This document shows, in pieces, positions 1 through 5,140 of a stretch of 5,375 nucleotides of DNA (its first letter is position 1; every line of letters begins with the position of its first letter). Both the position numbers and the translations under genes were made by a program. The notes below the pieces were generated by a model. That model did not search any database. It saw only the letters and a program-made list of their open reading frames with translations, and was not told the DNA's origin. Source of the stretch: Leucobacter sp. (GTDB lineage: Bacteria > Actinomycetota > Actinomycetes > Actinomycetales > Microbacteriaceae); assembly GCA_012510755.1 (NCBI GenBank), contig JAAZHL010000299.1, positions 1 through 5,375 on the forward strand, read 5' to 3'.

Positions 1-18
1 GCGGGCCGAGCTGCAACT

Positions 19-24
19 GAGGGG
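19..24 (+). promoter_or_regulatory. Ribosome-binding site setting the GTG start of the CoA-transferase
   Basis: GAGGGG lies 7 nt before the GTG at 32, which is good Shine-Dalgarno spacing, and no ATG competes nearby. A TGA in another frame (18-20) overlaps it, so an upstream gene could end here and be translationally coupled. The frame of the CoA-transferase itself stays open to the left edge, so this start is likely but not proven. Confidence 0.6.
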
Positions 25-31
25 TGCATTC

Positions 32-1204
32 GTGGGGAACAATCGTGCGGGCCTGCATTTGCTCGAGGGCATCGAGGTGCTCTCGCTCGAACAGTTCATC
101 GCGGGCCCATATTGCACATCGATGCTGGCCGACGCGGGGGCTCGAGTGACGAAGATTGAGCGGCCTGGCGCAGGCGATCCTCGTCGAAATTATGACCCTC
201 GAATCGGCGAAGGTGATGACGCCATCAGCGGCGGTTTTGCGTCGTACAATCGCGGCAAGCGTTCGGTTGAACTGGCGCTTGACACGCCCGAAGGTGTGGC
301 GAAGTTTGAGGGCTTGCTTGCGAGCGCCGATGTGCTGGTGTGCAATTTGCGACCAGGATCGCTCAGCCGCATGGGGCTCGCACCCGCGGTGCTGCGCGAA
401 CGTTACCCGCGGCTGATCGTGTGCGAGATTACCGGGTTTGGGGTGACGGGCGGCGAGGCGGCTTCATGGCCCGCGTTTGACTCGGTGATTCAGGGCATGA
501 GCGGACTCGCGAGCTTGATCGGTGATGCTGATGGACCGCCCACGCTCGCGCCGATGGGCACGACCGACCTCTTGACCGCGGTGTACAGCACCGTCGGCAT
601 TTTGATGGCGCTCGTGAATCGTGCGCGCACTGGGCAGGGCAGTCACGTCGATGCGGCGATGTTCGACGTGGCCGCGGCGTTTCTTGAGCGGCCACTGACC
701 CTGCACGAGTTCACTGGAGAGGTGCCGACGCGGGGCATCGACCGGTTCAGCCCCGTGGGCATGTTTCGCGCCGGTGATGGTGGCTGGCTGTCGCTCGTGA
801 TTCCCACCGACGATATGTGGCGGCGCTGCGCTGCGGCGCTCGGTCGACCAGAGTTGACGACTGACCCCGAACTCGACACGGTGCTGAAGCGCGCAGATCG
901 CATGCACGATCTCGTGATTCCGCTGTTCGAGGCCTGGGCTGCCGAGATGACGCGAGACGAGGCGGCGGAGTTGTTGCGCGAGGCAGGGCAACCGGTCGGC
1001 GTCGTGCAGGGCATCGATGAGGTGAGACAGAGTTCGCAGCTGCAACATCGCGGCCTGTTTGTGCCGATGGCCAACGAGGTGGCTCGCCGCGACGACGGGT
1101 CTGCTATCTCGTTGCCGAGGTTGCCGCTATTGTTCGATGGTGCGGCGGCTCAGCCAGGCCCGGTACCGTGGCTGGGCGAGCACAACGACGACGCGGAGTC
1201 ATAG
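32..1204 (+). CDS. CaiB/BaiF family (class III) CoA-transferase
   Basis: A cytosolic enzyme that would move CoA between an acyl-CoA donor and a free carboxylic acid through acyl-aspartyl chemistry. Visible family marks are the N-terminal core LLEGIEVLSLEQFIAGPYC (residues 10-28) with LADAGARVTKIERPGAGDP behind it, the NRGKRSV motif (73-79) and the NLRPG motif (105-109). The TTDLLT segment holds Asp179, which aligns with the catalytic Asp of formyl-CoA transferase. AFD at 148-150 takes the place of the GHDxNY motif of alpha-methylacyl-CoA racemases, so transferase is favoured over racemase. The C-terminal PVPWLGEHN (377-385) is also typical. Its 390 residues match the usual family length of about 380-430. 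The GTG start follows GAGGGG. Wobble codons are less G/C-biased than in the genes to the right: 5 of 8 Asn codons are AAT. The next gene is 147 bp away behind its own control region, so it may be a separate unit. CoA donor and acceptor are unknown. Confidence 0.93.
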   Translation: MGNNRAGLHLLEGIEVLSLEQFIAGPYCTSMLADAGARVTKIERPGAGDPRRNYDPRIGEGDDAISGGFASYNRGKRSVELALDTPEGVAKFEGLLASADVLVCNLRPGSLSRMGLAPAVLRERYPRLIVCEITGFGVTGGEAASWPAFDSVIQGMSGLASLIGDADGPPTLAPMGTTDLLTAVYSTVGILMALVNRARTGQGSHVDAAMFDVAAAFLERPLTLHEFTGEVPTRGIDRFSPVGMFRAGDGGWLSLVIPTDDMWRRCAAALGRPELTTDPELDTVLKRADRMHDLVIPLFEAWAAEMTRDEAAELLREAGQPVGVVQGIDEVRQSSQLQHRGLFVPMANEVARRDDGSAISLPRLPLLFDGAAAQPGPVPWLGEHNDDAES

Positions 1205-1230
1205 TTACGCACAGCCGCTGACACTTATGC

Positions 1231-1274
1231 CGTTGTCGTAGGGTGACAACTTTCGCGCGGCCACGTTGCCGTAG
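1231..1274 (+). repeat. Pair of 11-bp direct repeats, CGTTGYCGTAG
   Basis: CGTTGTCGTAG at 1231-1241 recurs as CGTTGCCGTAG at 1264-1274, with 10 of 11 bases identical. The copies start 33 bp apart, close to three helical turns. They lie in the gap between the CoA-transferase and the aldehyde dehydrogenase. They could be paired protein-binding sites upstream of the dehydrogenase promoter, or chance. The first copy overlaps the hairpin at 1232-1250. Confidence 0.35.
1232..1250 (+). terminator. Weak hairpin, possible terminator of the CoA-transferase gene
   Basis: GTTGTC (1232-1237) and GACAAC (1245-1250) form a perfect 6-bp stem around a 7-nt loop, and a G-U pair may extend it inward. Only three T follow. 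It begins 27 nt after the stop codon. The stem is short and only half G/C, so termination would be partial at best. Confidence 0.35.
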
Positions 1275-1281
1275 TTGGTGT

Positions 1282-1309
1282 TTGCGCGGGCCTTGAAGAG
1301 CGGTACGAT
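1282..1309 (+). promoter_or_regulatory. Candidate promoter for the aldehyde dehydrogenase
   Basis: TTGCGC (1282-1287) and TACGAT (1304-1309) are spaced 16 nt apart. TACGAT matches 4 of 6 bases of TATAAT and fits the looser actinobacterial TANNAT form, while the -35 match is poor. Transcription would begin near 1316, placing the AT palindrome at 1321-1335 just downstream, where a bound repressor would block it. The alternative is that TATATT inside the palindrome (1323-1328) is itself the -10 box, giving a leader of under 20 nt. Confidence 0.25.
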
Positions 1310-1320
1310 ATCCCTGAGTC

Positions 1321-1335
1321 TATATATTATATATA
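1321..1335 (+). promoter_or_regulatory. AT palindrome, candidate operator or core promoter of the aldehyde dehydrogenase
   Basis: TATATATTATATATA is a perfect inverted repeat of two 7-bp arms around a central T. It is made of A and T only, inside a G/C-rich region, and ends 3 nt before the ribosome-binding site of the aldehyde dehydrogenase. A protein bound here could block transcription or ribosome loading. As RNA it could pair on itself, though only weakly. It also holds TATATT, a 5-of-6 match to a -10 box. The symmetry is seen directly; the role is inferred. Confidence 0.5.
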
Positions 1336-1351
1336 AAAGAAAGGTGCCGTA

Positions 1352-2830
1352 ATGGCCTACGAACACGCGAATCCTGAGCTGCTAGCCCGTTCGATCACTG
1401 CGCTCGAAGCCGTGCCCGCGAGCAAGCTGACAGGCACCCAGGGTGACATCGGCGTCGATGACCCCGCAACCGGTGAGCAGATCGCAACGATTCCGAACCA
1501 CACGGTTGAGACCGCTCTCGAAGCAGTCGGCCTCGCAGACGCGGCTGGCAAGCTGTGGGCCAAAACCACCCCGCGCCACCGCTCAGACGTGCTGCACGCG
1601 GTGTACGCGAAGCTCATCGAAAACCGCGAAAACCTGGCGCTCGTCATGAGCCGTGAGATGGGCAAGCCCATTAACGAGGCCTACGGTGAGGTGCAGTACG
1701 CAGCCGACTACGTGCGCTGGTTCGCAGAAGAAGCGCTGCGCGCGGGCGGGAGCTACCGCGAGGCGCCCGCCGGTGGCGCGACGATGATCACTCTGCGCGG
1801 CCCGGTGGGTCTCTCGGTGCTGATCACCCCTTGGAACTTCCCGATGGCAATGGCCACCCGCAAGCTCGCGCCCGCGCTAGCCGCCGGCTGTGGCGCGGTC
1901 GTCAAGCCTGCCACGCTGACCCCGCTCACCACCTACCTCACCGTCAAGCTCTTTGAAGAGGCCGGCGTGCCTGAGGGCCTCATTCAGGTGATCACCACCG
2001 GCAGTGCGTCGGCGTTCAGCTCGGCAGTGCTCGCTGACGAGCGGGTGCGCAAGGTATCGTTCACCGGCTCGACGCCGGTGGGTGCTGCGCTCATGGAACT
2101 CGCGGGCAAGAACATCATCAAGAGCTCGATGGAGCTTGGTGGCAACGCGCCCCTGCTGATTTTCGACGATGCCGACCTCGAGCGCACGATCGACGGCGTG
2201 ATCTTGTCGAAGATGCGCAACGGTGGCCAGACCTGTGTGTCGGCCAACCGCATCTTGGTGCAAGAGGGCATCGCAGACGCGTTTCTCGAGGGCTTCACCG
2301 AGCGCATGGCTGGTTTGGTGCGGGGCAACCCGCTCAATACTGAGGTTGAGCTCGGTCCCGTGGTCGATCATCGCGCAGTCGAGCGCTTGCAGCATCTTGT
2401 CGATGACGCTGTCGCGAAGGGCGCAGATTTGCGCACCGGTGGTTCGGCTGTCAGCGGTCCCGGCCACTTTTTCGAGGCCACCGTGCTGGCAGATGTGCCC
2501 GCAGACGCCGAGATCACGACCACCGAGATCTTCGGCCCGGTTTCATCGATCACCCGGTTCAAGACTCAAGAAGAAGCTATTGCGCAGGCAAACGACACCT
2601 GCTTCGGGCTCGCCGGCTACGTCTTCACTGAGAGCCTTGACCGCGCACTGAACGTTGCTGAGACGCTTGAGACCGGCATGGTTGGCATCAACCAGGGCAT
2701 GCTCTCGAATGTTGCTGCGCCGTTCGGCGGAGTAAAGCAGTCGGGCATTGGGCGTGAGGGCAGCTCGGAGGGGCTCGAGGAGTACCAAGAGGTGCGTTAC
2801 TTCAACGTCACCCGTCGCGAAACCTACTAA
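1352..2830 (+). CDS. NAD(P)-dependent aldehyde dehydrogenase, succinate-semialdehyde dehydrogenase-like
   Basis: A cytosolic enzyme oxidising an aldehyde, plausibly a semialdehyde, to the carboxylic acid with NAD(P)+. The full catalytic set is present: WNFP with Asn162, Lys185 in VVKPAT, the FTGSTPVG dinucleotide turn (237-244), the general base Glu261 in MELGG, nucleophile Cys295 in GGQTCVSANR, and Glu392 in EIFGP. The C-terminal GREGSSEGLEEYQEVRYF (467-484) is the form seen in GabD-type succinate-semialdehyde dehydrogenases. Thr rather than Glu follows KPA (residue 188), which leaves room for the NADP 2'-phosphate, so either cofactor is possible. Residue 297 is Ser where some family members have a second, redox-active Cys. 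The length of 492 residues is normal. ATG at 1352 follows AGAAAGG (1338-1344) with 7-nt spacing. A strong terminator-like hairpin follows, so this gene is probably transcribed alone. The exact aldehyde is unknown; other medium-chain or aromatic aldehydes remain possible. Confidence 0.95.
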   Translation: MAYEHANPELLARSITALEAVPASKLTGTQGDIGVDDPATGEQIATIPNHTVETALEAVGLADAAGKLWAKTTPRHRSDVLHAVYAKLIENRENLALVMSREMGKPINEAYGEVQYAADYVRWFAEEALRAGGSYREAPAGGATMITLRGPVGLSVLITPWNFPMAMATRKLAPALAAGCGAVVKPATLTPLTTYLTVKLFEEAGVPEGLIQVITTGSASAFSSAVLADERVRKVSFTGSTPVGAALMELAGKNIIKSSMELGGNAPLLIFDDADLERTIDGVILSKMRNGGQTCVSANRILVQEGIADAFLEGFTERMAGLVRGNPLNTEVELGPVVDHRAVERLQHLVDDAVAKGADLRTGGSAVSGPGHFFEATVLADVPADAEITTTEIFGPVSSITRFKTQEEAIAQANDTCFGLAGYVFTESLDRALNVAETLETGMVGINQGMLSNVAAPFGGVKQSGIGREGSSEGLEEYQEVRYFNVTRRETY

Positions 2831-2849
2831 TCTGACTCATTTTCTCGAT

Positions 2850-2891
2850 GCAAGGGCGGCACGCATCATCATGGTGCGTGCCGCCCTTTGC
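2850..2891 (+). terminator. Strong stem-loop terminator after the aldehyde dehydrogenase
   Basis: AAGGGCGGCACGCA (2852-2865) pairs perfectly with TGCGTGCCGCCCTT (2875-2888) around a 9-nt loop. A further GC/GC pair (2850-2851 with 2890-2891) forms if T2889 bulges out. It starts 20 nt past the stop codon. No T-tract follows beyond TTT inside the stem edge, a form common for actinobacterial terminators. It separates the dehydrogenase from the hydrolase-transporter operon. Confidence 0.8.
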
Positions 2892-2958
2892 GTGTCGACA
2901 TGAAAGAAAATCGCAGGTCAGGCGACGCAAATGGGGGCATAGCGGGGAGTCAGAGGCT

Positions 2959-2974
2959 GCTCTATAACGAGAGC
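2959..2974 (+). repeat. Small inverted repeat GCTCT-N6-AGAGC
   Basis: GCTCT (2959-2963) and AGAGC (2970-2974) form a perfect 5-6-5 inverted repeat. It ends 11 bp before the candidate -35 box of the hydrolase operon. The position would suit an activator site. It is short enough to occur by chance. Confidence 0.25.
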
Positions 2975-2985
2975 GTCACGTCAGC

Positions 2986-3014
2986 TTGTTTGTATTTTGT
3001 ATTTTGTGTATTGT
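2986..3014 (+). promoter_or_regulatory. Candidate promoter of the hydrolase-transporter operon
   Basis: TTGTTT (2986-2991) and TATTGT (3009-3014) are spaced exactly 17 nt apart, with 3 of 6 and 4 of 6 matches to the -35 and -10 consensus. The spacer is an AT-rich tandem repeat. This is the most AT-rich stretch of the 275-bp gap. Transcription would start near 3021, leaving a leader of about 85 nt before the TTG start. The weak -35 fits a promoter that needs an activator, but that is inference. Confidence 0.35.
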
Positions 3015-3016
3015 AT
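2989..3016 (+). repeat. AT-rich tandem heptamer TTTGTAT with degenerate copies
   Basis: Two perfect TTTGTAT units (2989-2995, 2996-3002) are followed by TTTGTGTAT (3003-3011) and a shortened TGTAT (3012-3016). The array covers the candidate promoter spacer and -10 region. It may be an operator array, a flexible promoter spacer, or a simple repeat prone to slippage that could change spacing and expression. Confidence 0.55.
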
Positions 3017-3030
3017 CTAGAGTTGCGGCT

Positions 3031-3054
3031 CACCGAACGCTTGTGCGGTTCGTG
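3031..3054 (+). other. Imperfect hairpin in the leader of the hydrolase operon
   Basis: CGAAC (3034-3038) pairs with GTTCG (3048-3052). GC/GC pairs inside and CA/TG pairs outside add to the stem through single-base bulges around a TTGT loop. It lies about 40 nt before the ribosome-binding site. No riboswitch class is recognised. It may be incidental leader structure. Confidence 0.25.
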
Positions 3055-3093
3055 AAGATGCAAGCTACAGCCCGTCTGGGGCGACGTGAGGTC

Positions 3094-3100
3094 AAAGGAG
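3094..3100 (+). promoter_or_regulatory. Ribosome-binding site choosing a TTG start for the hydrolase
   Basis: AAAGGAG lies 5 nt before TTG at 3106, the best ribosome-binding site in this leader. It gives a protein starting MSTEAVNT. The frame is open further upstream, to an ATG at 3058 and a TTG at 2986, but neither has a comparable site. Confidence 0.75.
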
Positions 3101-3105
3101 ATTCA

Positions 3106-4335
3106 TTGAGTACTGAAGCAGTCAACACACTGCAGGGGGCTGTTGCGCTCGACGGGCTGCCCGCAGTCGAAGACGTACGTTTCAACGTTGCAATCGGTGA
3201 CCGCCGTGTTGCCGTCGCCATTCAGGGTCGTGAGCTGCAGTTTGCTGAAGCCACTGGCGCCGCAGAGTTTGAGTATGTCATCGGCGCAGACGATTGGGGC
3301 CGTTTCACCGCTGAGCCACCGCCCCGCGGCTACACCACCGCACAGGCGATGCGCGCAGCCATCGGCTGGCAGATCATCGAGGGCGACCGAGTGCGCTGGG
3401 CGCAGTATGCGCCGCTCATTGATCGCATTGTCGAGGCGCTTCGTGTCGCCGAGACCCCGCGCCCGGCACGCAACGCTGACCCCGCAGTGAAGCTCGGCCG
3501 CAGCCAGATTCAGGGCGGCTATGTGACCGTCGAAGTTGAGGGTGAGCCCCGCCGCATCTACTTTGAGAGCGCCGGCACCGGCGAAACGACACTGCTCTGC
3601 CTGCACACTGCCGGCGCTGACTCGCGCCAATTTCGCTACCTGCTCGAAGACGAAGAGCTCAGCGCCCGCTACCGTGTGGTCGCCTTTGATATGCCATGGC
3701 ACGGTCGTTCAGATGCGCCCGCAGATTGGCAGCAGCAGACCTACCGCCTCACCACCAAAGCCTACGCGGCGACCATTCTCGCGGTCATGGAAGCGCTCGA
3801 GCTCGACAAGCCGATTCTGATGGGCTGCTCAATGGGTGGCGCAATTGCGTGCTACATGGCGAGCGTGCACGGTGAGAAGTTCACCGCGTCGTTTGCGCTC
3901 GAAGGCGGCCTCGGCAGCCCCGGTCGTTTTGTCGAGTGGACCAACCACATTCAGGTCGATCACTCACAGTTTCTTGCGAGCTGGGTGGGCGGGCTCATAG
4001 CGCCGAGCAGCCCGACCGCCTCACGCTCGCAGACGCTCTGGGGCTACGCACAGTCTGGCCCCGCGGTCTACCAGGGCGACACCTACTTCTATTCAGAAGA
4101 CTTTCCCGAGATCGGGCGCAACCTTAAGAAGGCCACCTGCCCGCTCTGGGTGTTCAGCGGTGAGTATGACTACTCGGCCACCACTGAAATGAGCCGCGAG
4201 GCTGCCGAGCGTCTCGGTGGCACGCTCGTCGAGATGGTGCGCTTCGGGCACTTTCCCATGTCTGAAGACCCCGCCGTATTCCGTAGCTACCTGATGCCCG
4301 TGCTCGCTGAGCTCGAAGCACAACTATCCGCCTGA
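3106..4335 (+). CDS. Two-domain alpha/beta-hydrolase with an N-terminal SCP2-like domain
   Basis: A probably cytosolic serine hydrolase for an ester, thioester, lactone or activated C-C bond; the substrate is unknown. The hydrolase fold covers about residues 130-409 of 409: HTAG oxyanion region (167-170), FDMPWHGRSD after strand 4 (about 194-203), nucleophile elbow GCSMG with Ser242, Asp355 in SGEYDYSA, and His382 in RFGHFPM. The catalytic triad is therefore complete. Roughly 115 residues precede it, including VRFNVAIGDRRVAVAIQG, IGADDWGRF (59-67) and GDRVRWAQYAPLIDRIVEAL (93-112). The pattern of a strand pair, a D-D/E-W segment, then a helix and a Gly-Asp turn resembles SCP2-type lipid or acyl-CoA binding domains; this is judged by eye and is less certain than the hydrolase call. 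There is no signal peptide from the TTG start. It leads the operon, 22 nt before the ABC ATPase, so it likely acts on the imported solute or a close product. Confidence 0.88.
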   Translation: MSTEAVNTLQGAVALDGLPAVEDVRFNVAIGDRRVAVAIQGRELQFAEATGAAEFEYVIGADDWGRFTAEPPPRGYTTAQAMRAAIGWQIIEGDRVRWAQYAPLIDRIVEALRVAETPRPARNADPAVKLGRSQIQGGYVTVEVEGEPRRIYFESAGTGETTLLCLHTAGADSRQFRYLLEDEELSARYRVVAFDMPWHGRSDAPADWQQQTYRLTTKAYAATILAVMEALELDKPILMGCSMGGAIACYMASVHGEKFTASFALEGGLGSPGRFVEWTNHIQVDHSQFLASWVGGLIAPSSPTASRSQTLWGYAQSGPAVYQGDTYFYSEDFPEIGRNLKKATCPLWVFSGEYDYSATTEMSREAAERLGGTLVEMVRFGHFPMSEDPAVFRSYLMPVLAELEAQLSA

Positions 4336-4357
4336 AACCGCTGAGGAGACCCAAGAA

Positions 4358-5089
4358 GTGGCAGAACTCGTCAAACTAGAAGGTGTCACCGTCGCATTCG
4401 GCGGTGTCAAAGCGATCGACAACGTCAACTTGACGATCGAAGACAACGTCGGCATCGTCGGCATCATTGGCCCCAACGGCGCGGGCAAGTCGACGTGTTT
4501 GAGCGTGATCGCTGGTGCACGTAAGCCCAAGACCGGCTCCGTCGAGGTGCTTGGCCACAAGATCACGAAGGCAGACACGGCGAAGATCACCCGCCTTGGC
4601 GTGGCCCGCACCTTCCAGATTCCGCGCCCTTTTACCGAGATGACGGTGCGCGAGAACATCATGGTGGCGGTGACCGCAAATCACCGGTTGAGCAATGCCG
4701 AGGCAGACGCTCGTACTGACGAAATTCTCGAGCGCCTCGGCATCGCGAATCAGGCAGAGTTGCTGACCGGTGCGCTGCCGCTGGCTGTGCGCAAAAAGAT
4801 CGAGGTCGCCCGCGGCATTGCCACGCAGCCGAAGCTGCTCTTGCTCGACGAGGTCTTCGAAGGCCTGAGCGACACCGAGATTCAAGACATGGTGCAGATT
4901 TTGCGTGATCTTGATAAGTCGGGCATTCGCCTAGTGCTTGTTGAACACGTGCTTCGCGCGTTGCGTCAGCTGGCATCGACGCTGGTGGTGTTTGAGAAGG
5001 GTCAGATGATCGCAACTGGCCCCGTTGATGAGGTGTTGAACTCTGACCGAGTGAAAGACGCCTACCTCGGTCACCGCAGCACGCCATAA
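4358..5089 (+). CDS. ABC transporter ATP-binding protein, LivG type (branched-chain amino acid-type importer)
   Basis: The ATPase subunit of a hydrophobic amino acid-type (HAAT) importer, acting on the inner face of the membrane. Visible are Walker A GPNGAGKST (38-46), Q-loop Gln87 in ARTFQIPRPF, Walker B KLLLLDE (159-165) and H-loop His197 in LVEHV. The C-terminal AYLG (235-238) is typical of LivG proteins. The signature region reads LPLAVRKKIEVAR (140-152) instead of LSGGQ, and DEVFEGL replaces the usual DEPxxGL. Degenerate signatures occur in this subfamily, which also carries aromatic acids, amides and urea. The 243 residues are slightly short for LivG but complete. GTG at 4358 follows GAGGAG (4343-4348) with 9-nt spacing. 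The binding protein follows after 51 nt. Permeases and a LivF partner are not in the window and would be expected to the right. The solute is unknown. Confidence 0.93.
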   Translation: MAELVKLEGVTVAFGGVKAIDNVNLTIEDNVGIVGIIGPNGAGKSTCLSVIAGARKPKTGSVEVLGHKITKADTAKITRLGVARTFQIPRPFTEMTVRENIMVAVTANHRLSNAEADARTDEILERLGIANQAELLTGALPLAVRKKIEVARGIATQPKLLLLDEVFEGLSDTEIQDMVQILRDLDKSGIRLVLVEHVLRALRQLASTLVVFEKGQMIATGPVDEVLNSDRVKDAYLGHRSTP

Positions 5090-5140
5090 CGCTACTGCGT
5101 AACCACGTATCCCTAACCCCAACGAAAGAAAAAGGAAATC

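Noticed and set aside
1..20. C-terminal end of an upstream gene stopping at TGA 18-20
   Set aside because: Possible, since the stop overlaps the ribosome-binding site, but only five codons are visible (GPSCN) and nothing confirms coding, so it is not listed as a gene.
464..1048. Long minus-strand open frames opposite the CoA-transferase, and similar ones at 1877-2467, 3103-3702 and 4376-4885
   Set aside because: They lie wholly inside well-supported genes, have low-complexity Arg/His/Ala-rich translations without recognisable motifs, and are typical antisense shadows of GC-rich coding DNA.
2893..2900. Palindrome TGTCGACA after the terminator
   Set aside because: An 8-bp perfect palindrome without extension is expected by chance in sequence of this length and has no positional support.
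2963..2968. TATAAC as a -10 box for the hydrolase operon
   Set aside because: There is no acceptable -35 sequence at 16-18 nt upstream, where the DNA reads GCATAGCGGGG, and it lies within the GCTCT/AGAGC dyad.
2986..3105. Hydrolase start extended to TTG at 2986, adding a hydrophobic N-terminus starting MFVFCILCIV that looks like a signal peptide
   Set aside because: The hydrophobic residues are translation of the AT-rich TTTGTAT repeat in the promoter region. No ribosome-binding site precedes 2986, while AAAGGAG directly precedes TTG 3106.
3058..3105. ATG at 3058 as the hydrolase start
   Set aside because: It is in frame but has only a weak purine stretch in front of it, and the added residues are Arg-rich without family resemblance. 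It is kept only as a possible minor form.
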